A DNA stretch of 64,000 nucleotides, taken from positions 33,930 through 97,929 of the forward strand of contig NW_027018061.1 in NCBI RefSeq assembly GCF_032854445.1. Reading direction: 5' to 3'. Numbering within the stretch: the stretch's first letter is position 1; each line of letters begins with the position of its first letter. Both the position numbers and the translations under genes were made by a program. The DNA comes from Liolophura sinensis. Lineage: Eukaryota > Mollusca > Polyplacophora > Chitonida > Chitonidae. Positions 40,501 to 52,955 of this stretch are shown piece by piece. A model generated the notes under the pieces. It was given only the letters and a program-made list of their open reading frames with translations. It was not told where the DNA came from and did no database searches.

Positions 40501-43500
40501 CTGTAAAAAGTACAACTGAACACTGACCCACTTCAGTAAGGGGCCAAAAGATGCGGAATTGAGCCAGGCATCGGCAGCTGTTGAAAAATTGCAAATATCC
40601 CTGGTTTCCATGGAGTAAGAGCCGTTGCTGTGCACATGATTATGACATAAATGATCATTCAATTGTCACTACAGCCAAAAGTATTAGTCGGACAGCAACG
40701 CGGATTGCACCATTCGATTTCTCCTCACAAAATACGTCGGATTAGCCTCTTACTAGCAGCACTGGAACAGTTTTTCCACTTTTGCATTTTTGCCCGGTCT
40801 TTTTGTTAATTGAAATCGGCTACACTGTACTCTGTACAATCGCGACTGGTCATTACCATGTTCAACTTTTGACTATAAGTTATGTGCCCTTCGGTAGCCC
40901 AGAAGACGTCAAATCTTTCGGCTAAGCCCATTTAACTCACCCAGTAATTGCCTTACTTCTAAGTCCAAGACAATCTCAATATCTTTATCTACGTGTAGAA
41001 AAACCACACCATTTGTACGTGAAAAACACAAGGTACTTGATACAGTCTGCTGTAAAAAGTACAACTGAACACTGACCCACTTCAGTAAGGTGCCAAAAGA
41101 TGCGGAATTGAGCCAGGCATCGGCAGCTGTTGAAAAATTGCAAATATCCCTGGTTTCCATGGAGTAAGAGCCGTTGCTGGGCACGTGATTATGACATAAA
41201 TGATCATTGAATTGTCACTACAGCCAAAAGTATCGGTCGGAGAGCAACGCGGTTTGCACCATTGGAATTCTCGTCACAAAATACGTCGGATTAGCCTCTT
41301 ACCAGCAGCACTGGAACAGCCTTTCCACTTTTGCATTTTTGCCTGGTCTTTTTGTTAATTAAAATCGGCTACACTGTACTCTGTACAATCGCGACTGGTC
41401 ATTACTATATTCAACTTTTGACTATAAGTTATGTGCCCTTCGGTAGCCCAGAAGACGTCAAATCTTTCGGCTAAGCCCATTTAACTCACCCAGCAATTGT
41501 CTTACTTCTTAGTCCAAGACAATCTCAATGTCTTTATCTACGTGTAGAAAAACCACACCATTTGTACGTGATAAACACAAGGTACTTGATACAGTCTGCT
41601 GTAAAAAGTACAACTGAACACTGACCCACTTCAGTAAGGTGCCAAAAGATGCGGAATTGAGCCAGGCATCGGCAGCTGTTGAAAAATTGCAAATTTCCCT
41701 AGTTTCCATGGAGTAAGAGCCGTTGCTGGGCACGTGATTATGACATAAATGATCATGCAATTTTCGCTACAGCCAAAAGTATTGGTCGGAGAGCAACGTG
41801 GTTTGCACCATTCGATTTCTCGTCACAAAATACGTCGGATTAGCCTCTTACCAGCAGCACTGGAACAGTTTTTCCACTTTTGCATTTTTGCCTTGTCTTT
41901 TTGTTAATTGAAATCGGCTACACTGTACTCTGTACAATCGCGACTGGTCATTACTATATTCAACTTTTGACTATAAGTTATGTGCCCTTCGGTAGCCCAG
42001 AAGACGTCAAATCTTTGGGCTAAGCCCATTTAACTCACCCAGCAATTGTCTTACTTCTTAGTCCAAGACAATCTCAATGTCTTTATCTACGTGTAGAAAA
42101 ACCAGACCATTTGTACGTGATAAACACAAGGTACTTGATACAGTCTGCTGTAAAAAGTACAACTGAACACTGACCCACTTCAGTAAGGTGCCAAAAGATG
42201 CGGAATTGAGCCAGGCATCGGCAGCTGTTGAAAAATTGCAAATTTCCCTGGTTTCCATGGAGTAAGAGCCGTTGCTGGGCACGTGATTATGACATAAATA
42301 ATCATGCAATTGTCGCTACAGCCAAAAGTATTGGTCGGAGAGCAACGTGGTTTGCACCATTCGATTTCTCGTCACAAAATGCGTCGGATTAGCCTCTTAC
42401 CAGCAGCACTGGAACAGTTTTTCCACTTTTGCATTTTTACCTGGTCTTTTTGTTAATTGAAATCGGCTACACTGTACTCTGTACAATCGCGACTGGTCAT
42501 TACTATATTCAACTTTTGACTATAAGTTATGTGCACTTCTGTAGCCCAGAAGACCTGAAATCTTTGGGCCAAGCCCATTTCACTCACCCAGCAATTGTCT
42601 TACTTCTAAGTCCAAGACAATCTCAATGTCTTTGTCTACGTGTAGAAAAACCAGACCATTTGTACAGAAAAAACACAAGGTACTTGATACAGTCTGCTGT
42701 AAAAAGTACAACTTAACACTGACCCACATTTATAAGGTGCCAAAAGATGCGGAATTGGGCCAAGCATCGGCAGCTGTTAAAAAATTGGAAATATCCCTAA
42801 TTTCCATGGAGTAAGAGCCGTTGCTGGGCACGTGATTATGACATAAATGATCATTCAATTGTCACTACAGCCAAAAGTATTGGTCGGAGAGCAACGCGGT
42901 TTGCACCATTCGATTTCTCGTCACAAAATACGTCGGATTAACCTCTTACCAGCAGCACTGGAACAGTTTTTCCACTTTTGCATTTTTACCTGGTCTTTTT
43001 GTTAATTGAAATCGGCTACACTGTACTATGTACAATCGCGACTGGTCATTACTATATTCAACTTTTGAGTATCAGTTATGTGCCCTTCTGTAGCCCAGAA
43101 GACGTCAAATCTTTCGGCTAAGCCCATTTAACTCACCCAGCAATTGTCTTACTTCTAAGTCCAAGACAATCTCAATGTCTTTATCTACGTGTAGAAAAAC
43201 CACATCATTTGTACATGAAAAACACAAGGTACTTGATACAGTCTGCTGTAAAAAGTACAACTTAACACTGACCCACTTCAGCATGGTGCCAAAAGATGTG
43301 GAATTGAGCCAGGCATCGGCAGCTGTTGAAAAATTGCAAATATCCCTGGTTTCCATGGAGTAAGAGCCGTTGCTGGGCACGTGATTATGACATAAATGAT
43401 CATTCAAATGTCACTACAGCCAAAAGTATTGGTCGGACAGCAACGCGGATTGCACCATTCGATTTCTCGTCACAAAATACGTCGGATTAGCCTCTTACCA

Positions 43501-43623
43501 GCAGCACTGGAACAGTTTTTCCATTTTTGCATTTTTGCCTGGTCTTTTTGTTAATTGAAATCGGCTACACTGTACTCTGTACAATCGCGACTGGTCATTA
43601 CTATATTCAACTTTTGACTATAA
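37584..43623 (+). repeat. Array segment 8: eleven monomers, first two copies of a 2.5-kb block
   Basis: Monomers start at 37584, 38133, 38682, 39231, 39780, 40330, 40879, 41428, 41977, 42526 and 43075. The span of about 37.37-39.85 kb is repeated at about 41.21-43.69 kb, at an offset of 3,844 bp (seven monomers plus one base). Diagnostic shared variants are AAAATGCGTCGG, GCACTTCTGTAGCCC, CCATTTCACTCACCC, CTTTGTCTACG, CCCTAATTTCC, GAGTATCAGTT and CTTCAGCATGGTGCC. From here rightward the B-type variants GGTCGGACAGC, GTACTATGTAC and ACTTAACACTG become common. Confidence 0.93.
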
Positions 43624-45378
43624 GTTATGTGCCCTTCGGTAGCCCAGAAGACCTGAAATCTTTTGGGCTCAGCCCATTTAACTCACCCAGCAATTGCCTT
43701 ACTTCTAAGTGCAAGACAATCTCAATGTCTTTATCTACGTGTAGAAAAACCACACCATTTGTACGTGAAAAACACAAGGTACTTGATACAGTCTGCTGTG
43801 AAAAGTACAACTGAACACTGACCCACTTCAGTAAGTTGCCAAAAGATGCGGAATTGGGCCAGGCATCGGCAGCTGTTAAAAATTGGAAATATCCCTGGTT
43901 TCCATGGAGTAAGAGCCGTTGCTGGGCACGTGATTATGACATAAATGATCATTCAATTGTCACTACAGCCAAAAGTATTTGTCGGACAGCAACGCGGTTT
44001 GCACCATTCGATTTCCCGTCACAAAATACGTCGGATTAGCCTCTTACCAGCAGCACTGGAACAGTTTTTCCACTTTTGCATTTTTACCTGGTCTTTTTGT
44101 TAATTGAAATCGGCTACACTGTACTATGTACCATCGCGACTGGTCATTACTATATTCAACTTTTGACTATAAGTTTTGTGCCCTTCGGTAGCCCAGAAGA
44201 CCTGAAACCTTTGGGCTAAGCCCATTTAACTCACCCAGCAATTGTCTTACTTCTAAGTCCAAGACAATCTCAATGTCTTTATCTACGTGTAGAAAAACCA
44301 CATCATTTGTACATGAAAAACACAAGGTACTTGATACAGTCTGCTGTAAAAAGTACAACTTAACACTGACCCACTTCAGCATGGTGCCAAAAGATGTGGA
44401 ATTGAGCCAGGCATCGGCAGCTGTTGAAAAATTGCAAATATCCCTGGTTTCCATGGAGTAAGAGCCGTTGCTGGGCACGTGATTATGACATAAATGATCA
44501 TTCAAATGTCACTACAGCCAAAAGTATTGATCGGACAGCAACGCGGATTGCACCATTCGATTTCTCGTCACAAAATACGTCGGATTAGCCTCTTACCAGC
44601 AGCACTGGAACAGTTTTTCCACTTTTGCATTTTTGCCTGGTCTTTTTGTTAATTGAAATCGGCTACACTGTACTCTGTACAATCGCGACTGGTCATTACT
44701 ATATTCAACTTTTGACTATAAGTTATGTGCCCTTCGGTAGCCCAGAAGACCTGAAATCTTTTGGGCTCAGCCCATTTAACTCACCCAGCAATTGCCTTAC
44801 TTCTAAGTGCAAGACAATCTCAATGTCTTTATCTACGTGTAGAAAAACCACACCATTTGTACGTGAAAAACACAAGGTACTTGATACAGTCTGCTGTGAA
44901 AAGTACAACTGAACACTGACCCACTTCAGTAAGTTGCCAAAAGATGCGGAATTGGGCCAGGCATCGGCAGCTGTTAAAAATTGGAAATATCCCTGGTTTC
45001 CATGGAGTAAGAGCCGTTGCTGGGCACGTGATTATGACATAAATGATCATTCAATTGTCACTACAGCCAAAAGTATTTGTCGGACAGCAACGCGGTTTGC
45101 ACCATTCGATTTCCCGTCACAAAATACGTCGGATTAGCCTCTTACCAGCAGCACTGGAACAGTTTTTCCACTTTTGCATTTTTACCTGGTCTTTTTGTTA
45201 ATTGAAATCGGCTACACTGTACTATGTACCATCGCGACTGGTCATTACTATATTCAACTTTTGACTATAAGTTTTGTGCCCTTCGGTAGCCCAGAAGACC
45301 TGAAACCTTTGGGCTAAGCCCATTTAACTCACCCAGCAATTGTCTTACTTCTAAGTCCAAGACAATCTCAATGTCTTT
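43117..45378 (+). repeat. Two-monomer tandem duplication, period 1,098 bp
   Basis: Positions about 43117-44280 are repeated at about 44215-45378, an offset of exactly two monomers. Shared rare variants are TCTTTTGGGCTCAGCCC, GCTGTGAAAAGTAC, TAAGTTGCCAAAAG, GTTAAAAATTGGAAATATC, TATTTGTCGGACAGC, GATTTCCCGTC, TGTACCATCGCG and AAGTTTTGTGCCC. Monomer starts involved are 43075, 43624, 44173, 44722 and 45271. The block arises next to, and overlaps, the end of the second copy of the 2.5-kb block, so it is a younger, nested event. Confidence 0.9.
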
Positions 45379-45819
45379 ATCTACGTGTAGAAAAACCAGA
45401 CCATTTGTACATAAAAAACACAAGGTACTTGATACAGTCTGCTGTAAAAAGTACAACTGACCACAGACCCACATGAATAAGGTGCCAAAAGATGCGGAAT
45501 TGAGCCAGGCATCGGCAGCTGTTGAAAAATTGCAAATATCCCTGGTTTCCATGGAGTAAGAGCCGTTGCTGTGCACATGATTATGACATAAATGATCATT
45601 CAGTTGTCACTACAGCCAAAAATATTGGTCGGAGAGCAACGCGGATTGCACCATTCGATTTCTCGTCACAAAATACGTCGGATTAGCCTCTTACTAGTAG
45701 CACTGGAACAGTTTTTCCACTTTTGCATTTTTGCCTGGTCTTTTTGTTAATTGAAACCGGCTACACTGTACTCTGTACAATCGCGACTGGTCATTACTAT
45801 ATTCAACTTTTGACTATAA

Positions 45820-48800
45820 GTTTTGTGCCCTTCGGTAGCCCAGAAGACCTGAAACCTTTGGGCTAAGCCCATTTAACTCACCCAGCAATTGTCTTAATTC
45901 TAAGTCCAAGACAATCTCAATGTCTTTATCTACGTGTAGAAAAACCAGACCATTTGTACATAAAAAACACAAGGTACTTGATACAGTCTGCTGTAAAAAG
46001 TACAACTGACCACAGACCCACATGAATAAGGTACCAAAAGATGCGGAATTGAGCCAGGTATCCGCAGCTGTTGAAAAATTGCAAATTTCTCTGGTTTCCA
46101 TGGAGTAAGAGCCGTTGCTACGCACGTGATTATGACATAAATGATCATTCAATTGTCACTACAGCCAAAAGTATTAGTCGGACAGCAACGCGGATTGCAC
46201 CATTCGATTTCTCCTCACAAAATACGTCGGATTAGCCTCTTACTAGCAGCACTGGAACAGTTTTTCCACTTTTGCATTTTTGCCCGGTCTTTTTGTTAAT
46301 TGAAATCGGCTACACTGTACTCTGTACAATCGCGACTGGTCATTACCATGTTCAACTTTTGACTATAAGTTATGTGCCCTTCGGTAGCCCAGAAGACGTC
46401 AAATCTTTCGGCTAAGCCCATTTAACTCACCCAGTAATTGCCTTACTTCTAAGTCCAAGACAATCTCAATATCTTTATCTACGTGTAGAAAAACCACACC
46501 ATTTGTACGTGAAAAACACAAGGTACTTGATACAGTCTGCTGTAAAAAGTACAACTGAACACTGACCCACTTCAGTAAGGTGCCAAAAGATGCGGAATTG
46601 AGCCAGGCATCGGCAGCTGTTGAAAAATTGCAAATATCCCTGGTTTCCATGGAGTAAGAGCCGTTGCTGGGCACGTGATTATGACATAAATGATCATTGA
46701 ATTGTCACTACAGCCAAAAGTATTGGTCGGAGAGCAACGTGGTTTGCACCATTCGATTTCTCGTCACAAAATACGTCGGATTAGCATCTTACTAGTAGCA
46801 CTGGAACAGTTTTTCCACTTTTGCATTTTTGCCCTGTCTTTTTGTTAATTGAAACCGGCTACACTGTACTCTGTACAATCGCGACTGGTCATTACTATAT
46901 TCAACTTTTGACTATAAGTTATGTGCACTTCTGTAGCCCAGAAGACCTGAAATCTTTGGGCCAAGCCCATTTAACTCACCCAGCAATTGTCTTACTTCTA
47001 AGTCCAAGACAATCTCAATGTCTTTATCTACGTGTAGAAAAACCAGACCATTTGTACAGAAAAAACACAAGGTACTTGATACAGTCTGCTGTAAAAAGTA
47101 CAACTTAACACTGACCCACATTTATAAGGTGCCAAAAGATGCGGAATTGGGCCAAGTATCGGCAGCTGTTAAAAAATTGGAAATATCCCTGGTTTCCATG
47201 GAGTAAGAGCCGTTGCTGGGCACGTGATTATGACATAAATGATCATTCAATTGTCACTACTGCCAAAAGTATTGGTCGGAGAGCAACGCGGTTTGCACCA
47301 TTCGATTTCTCGTCACAAAATACGTCGGATTAACCTCTTACCAGCAGCACTGGAACAGTTTTTCCACTTTTGCATTTTTGCCTGGTCTTTTTGTTAATTG
47401 AAATCGGCTACACTGTACTATGTACAATCGCGACTGGTCATTACTATATTCAACTTTTTAGTATAAGTTATGTGCCCTTCGGTAGCCCAGAAGACGTCAA
47501 ATCTTTCGGCTAAGCCCATTTAACTCACCCAGCAATTGTCTTACTTCTAAGTCCAAGACAATCTCAATGTCTTTATCTACGTGTAGAAAAACCACAACAT
47601 TTGTACGTGAGAAACACAAGGTACTTGATACAGTCTGCTGTAAAAAGTACAACTGAACACTGACCCACTTCAGTAAGGTGCCAAAAGATGCGGAATTGGG
47701 CCAGGCGTCGGCAGCTTTTGAAAAATTGCAAATTTCCCTGGTTTCCATGGAGTAAGAGCCGTTGCTGTGCACGTGATTATGACATAAATGATCATTCAAT
47801 TGTCACTACAGCCAAAAGTATCGGTCGGAGAGCAACGCGGTTTGCACCATTGGAATTCTCGTCACAAAATACGTCGGATTAGCCTCTTACCAGCAGCACT
47901 GGAACAGCTTTTCCACTTTTGCATTTTTGCCTGGTCTTTTTGTTAATTGAAATCGGCTACACTGTACTCTGTACAATCGCGACTGGTCATTACTATATTC
48001 AACTTTTGACTATAAGTTATGTGCCCTTCGGTAGCCCAGAAGACGTCAAATCTTTCGGCTAAGCCCATTTAACTCACCCAGCAATTGTCTTACTTCTTAG
48101 TCCAAGACAATCTCAATGTCTTTATCTACGTGTAGAAAAACCAGACCATTTGTACGTGATAAACACAAGGTACTTGATACAGTCTGCTGTAAAAAGTACA
48201 ACTGAACACTGACCCACTTCAGTAAGGTGCCAAAAGATGCGGAATTGAGCCAGGCATCGGCAGCTGTTGAAAAATTGCAAATTTCCCTAGTTTCCATGGA
48301 GTAAGAGCCGTTGCTGGGCACGTGATTATGACATAAATAATCATGCAATTGTCGCTACAGCCAAAAGTATTGGTCGGAGAGCAACGTGGTTTGCACCATT
48401 CGATTTCTCGTCACAAAATACGTCGGATTAGCCTCTTACCAGCAGCACTGGAACAGTTTTTCCACTTTTGCATTTTTGCCTTGTCTTTTTGTTAATTGAA
48501 ATCGGCTACACTGTACTCTGTACAATCGCGACTGGTCATTACTATATTCAACTTTTGACTATAAGTTATGTGCCCTTCGGTAGCCCAGAAGACGTCAAAT
48601 CTTTGGGCTAAGCCCATTTAACTCACTCAGCAATTGTCTTACTTCTTAGTCCAAGACAATCTCAATGTCTTTATCTACGTGTAGAAAAACCAGACCATTT
48701 GTACGTGATAAACACAAGGTACTTGATACAGTCTGCTGTGAAAAGTACAACTGAACACTGACCCACTTCAGTAAGGTGCCAAAAGATGCGGAATTGAGCC

Positions 48801-51800
48801 AGGCATCGGCAGCTGTTGAAAAATTGCAAATTTCCCTGGTTTCCATGGAGTAAGAGCCGTTGCTGGGCACGTGATTATGACATAAATAATCATGCAATTG
48901 TCGCTACAGCCAAAAGTATTGGTCGGAGAGCAACGTGGTTTGCACCATTCGATTTCTCGTCACAAAATACGTCGGATTAGCCTCTTACCAGCAGCACTGG
49001 AACAGTTTTTCCACTTTTGCATTTTTACCTGGTCTTTTTGTTAATTGAAATCGGCTACACTGTACTCTGTACAATCGCGACTGGTCATTACTATATTCAA
49101 CTTTTGACTATAAGTTATGTGCACTTCTGTAGCCCAGAAGACCTGAAATCTTTGGGCCAAGCCCATTTCACTCACCCAGCAATTGTCTTACTTCTAAGTC
49201 CAAGACAATCTCAATGTCTTTGTCTACGTGTAGAAAAACCAGACCATTTGTACAGAAAAAACACAAGGTACTTGATACAGTCTGCTGTAAAAAGTACAAC
49301 TTAACACTGACCCACATTTATAAGGTGCCAAAAGATGCGGAATTGGGCCAAGCATCGGCAGCTGTTAAAAAATTGGAAATATCCCTAATTTCCATGGAGT
49401 AAGAGCCGTTGCTGGGCACGTGATTATGACATAAATGATCATTCAATTGTCACTACAGCCAAAAGTATTGGTCGGAGAGCAACGCGGTTTGCACCATTCG
49501 ATTTCTCGTCACAAAATACGTCGGATTAACCTCTTACCAGCAGCACTGGAACAGTTTTTCCACTTTTGCATTTTTACCTGGTCTTTTTGTTAATTGAAAT
49601 CGGCTACACTGTACTATGTACAATCGCGACTGGTCATTACTATATTCAACTTTTGAGTATAAGTTATGTGCCCTTCTGTAGCCCAGAAGACGTCAAATCT
49701 TTCGGCTAAGCCCATTTAACTCACCCAGCAATTGTCTTACTTCTAAGTCCAAGACAATCTCAATGTCTTTATCTACGTGTAGAAAAACCACATCATTTGT
49801 ACATGAAAAACACAAGGTACTTGATACAGTCTGCTGTAAAAAGTACAACTTAACACTGACCCACTTCAGCATGGTGCCAAAAGATGTGGAATTGAGCCAG
49901 GCATCGGCAGCTGTTGAAAAATTGCAAATATCCCTGGTTTCCATGGAGTAAGAGCCGTTGCTGGGCACGTGATTATGACATAAATGATCATTCAAATGTC
50001 ACTACAGCCAAAAGTATTGGTCGGACAGCAACGCGGATTGCACCATTCGATTTCTCGTCACAAAATACGTCGGATTAGCCTCTTACCAGCAGCACTGGAA
50101 CAGTTTTTTCACTTTTGCATTTTTGCCTTGTCTTTTTGTTAATTGAAATCGGCTACACTGTACTCTGTACAATCGCGACTGGTCATTACTATATTCAACT
50201 TTTGACTATAAGTTATGTGCCCTTCGGTAGCCCAGAAGACCTGAAATCTTTTGGGCTCAGCCCATTTAACTCACCCAGCAATTGCCTTACTTCTAAGTCC
50301 AAGACAATCTCAATGTCTTTATCTACGTGTAGAAAAACCACACCATTTGTACGTGAAAAACACAAGGTACTTGATACAGTCTGCTGTAAAAAGTACAACT
50401 GAACACTGACCCACTTCAGTAAGTTGCCAAAAGATGCGGAATTGGGCCAGGCATCGGCAGCTGTTAAAAATTGCAAATATCCCTGGTTTCCATGGAGTAA
50501 GAGCCGTTGCTGGGCACGTGATTATGACATAAATGATCATTCAATTGTCACTACAGCCAAAAATATTGGTCGGAGAGCAACGCGGATTGCACCATTCGAT
50601 TTCTCGTCACAAAATACGTCGGATTAGCCTCTTACTAGTAGCACTGGAACAGTTTTTCCACTTTTGCATTTTTGCCTGGTCTTTTTGTTAATTGAAACCG
50701 GCTACACTGTACTCTGTACAATCGCGACTGGTCATTACTATATTCAACTTTTGACTATAAGTTTTGTGCCTTCGGTAGCCCAGAAGACCTGAAACCTTTG
50801 GGCTAAGCCCATTTAACTCACCCAGCAATTGTCTTACTTCTAAGTCCAAGACAATCTCAATGTCTTTATGTACGTGTAGAAAAACCAGACCATTTGTACA
50901 TAAAAAAACACAAGGTACTTGATACAGTCTGCTGTAAAAAGTACAACTGACCACAGACCCACATGAATAAGGTGCCAAAAGATGCGGAATTGAGCCAGGT
51001 ATCCGCAGCTGTTGAAAAATTGCAATTTCTCTGGTTTCCATGGAGTAAGAGCCGTTGCTACGCACGTGATTATGACATAAATGATCATTCAATTGTCACT
51101 ACAGCCAAAAGTATTAGTTGGACAGCAACGCGGATTGCACCATTCGATTTCTCCTCACAAAATACGTCGGATTAGCCTCTTACTAGCAGCACTGGAACAG
51201 TTTTTTCCACTTTTGCATTTTGCCGGTCTTTTTGTTAATTGAAATCGGCTACACTGTACTCTGTACAATCGCGACTGGTCATTACTATATTCAACTTTTG
51301 ACTATAAGTTATGTGCCCTTCGGTAGCCCAGAAGACGTCAAATCTTTCGGCTAAGCCCATTTAACTCACCCAGTAATTGCCTTACTTCTAAGTCCAAGAC
51401 AATCTCAATATCTTTATCTACGTGTAGAAAAACCACACCATTTGTACGTGAAAAGCACAAGGTACTTGATACAGTCTGCTGTAAAAAGTACAACTGAACA
51501 CTGACCCACTTCAGTAAGGTGCCAAAAGATGCGGAATTGAGCCAGGCATCGGCAGCTGTTGAAAAATTGCAAATATCCCTGGTTTCCATGGAGTAAGAGC
51601 CGTTGCTGGGCACGTGATTATGACATAAATGATCATTCATTTGTCACTACAGCCAAAAGTATTGGTCGGAGAGCAACGCGGATTGCACCATTTCGATTTC
51701 TCGTCACAAAATACGTCGGATTAGCCTCTTACTAGTAGCACTGGAACAGTTTTTCCACTTTTGCATTTTTGCCCTGTCTTTTTGTTAATTGAAATCGGCT

Positions 51801-52955
51801 ACACTGTACTCTGTACAATCGCGACTGGTCATTACTATATTCAACTTTTGACTATAAGTTATGTGCACTTCTGTAGCCCAGAAGACCTCAAATCTTTGGG
51901 CTAAGCCCCATTTAACTCACCCAGCAATTGTCTTACTTCTAAGTCCAAGACAATCTCAATGTCTTTATCTACGTGTAGAAAAACCAGACCATTTGTACAG
52001 AAAAAACCAAGGTACTTGATACAGTCTGCTGTAAAAAGTACAACTTAACACTGACCCACATTTATAAGGTGCCAAAAGATGCGGAATTGGGCCAAGTATC
52101 GGCAGCTGTTAAAAAATTGGAAATATCCCTGGTTTCCATGGAGTAAGAGCCGTTGCTGGGCACGTGATTATGACATCAATGATCATTCAATTGTCACTAC
52201 AGCCAAAAGTATTGGTCGGAGAGCAACGCGGTTTGCACCATTCGATTTCTCGTCACAAAATACGTCGGATTAGCCTCTTACCAGCAGCACTGGAACAGTT
52301 TTTCCACTTTTGCATTTTTGCCTGGTCTTTTTGTTAATTGAAATCGGCTACACTGTACTATGTACAATCGCGACTGGTCATTACTATATTCAACTTTTGA
52401 CTATAAGTTATGTGCACTTCGGTAGCCCAGAAGACGTCAAATCTTTGGGACAAGCCCATTTAACTCACCCAGCAATTGTCTTACTTCTAAGTCCAAGACA
52501 ATCTCAATGTCTTTATCTACGTGTTGAAAAACCACATCATTTGTACATGAAAAACACAAGGTACTTGATACAGTCTGCTGTAAAAAGTACAACTGAACAC
52601 TGACCCACTTCAGCATGGTGCCAAAAGATGTGGAATTGAGCCAGGCATCGGCAGCTGTTGAAAAATTGCAAATATCCCTGGTTTCCATGGAGTAAGAGCC
52701 GTTGCTGGGCACGTGATTATGACATAAATGATCATTCAAATGTCACTACAGCCAAAAGTATTGGTCGGACAGCAACGCGGATTGCACCATTCGATTTCTC
52801 GTCACAAAATACGTCGGATTAGCCTCTTACCAGCAGCACTGGATCAGTTTTTCCACTTTTGCATTTTTGCCTGGTCTTTTTGTTAATTGAAATCGGCTAC
52901 ACTGTACTCTGTACAATCGCGACTGGTCATTACTATATTCAACTTTTGATTATAA
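45820..52955 (+). repeat. Array segment 10: thirteen monomers, including third copy of the 2.5-kb block
   Basis: Monomers start at 45820, 46369, 46918, 47467, 48016, 48565, 49114, 49663, 50212, 50761, 51308, 51858 and 52407. The span of about 47.80-50.28 kb is the third copy of the block seen at 37.37 and 41.21 kb, twelve monomers (6,588 bp) after the second. A second repeat pair, about 45.6-47.4 kb and 50.55-52.35 kb, lies 4,941 bp apart, with shared GGTATCCGCAGC, GCTACGCACGTG, CTTACTAGTAGC, CCAGTAATTGCC and CAATATCTTT. The copy at 50761 is 547 bp and has several single-base deletions. Confidence 0.93.
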
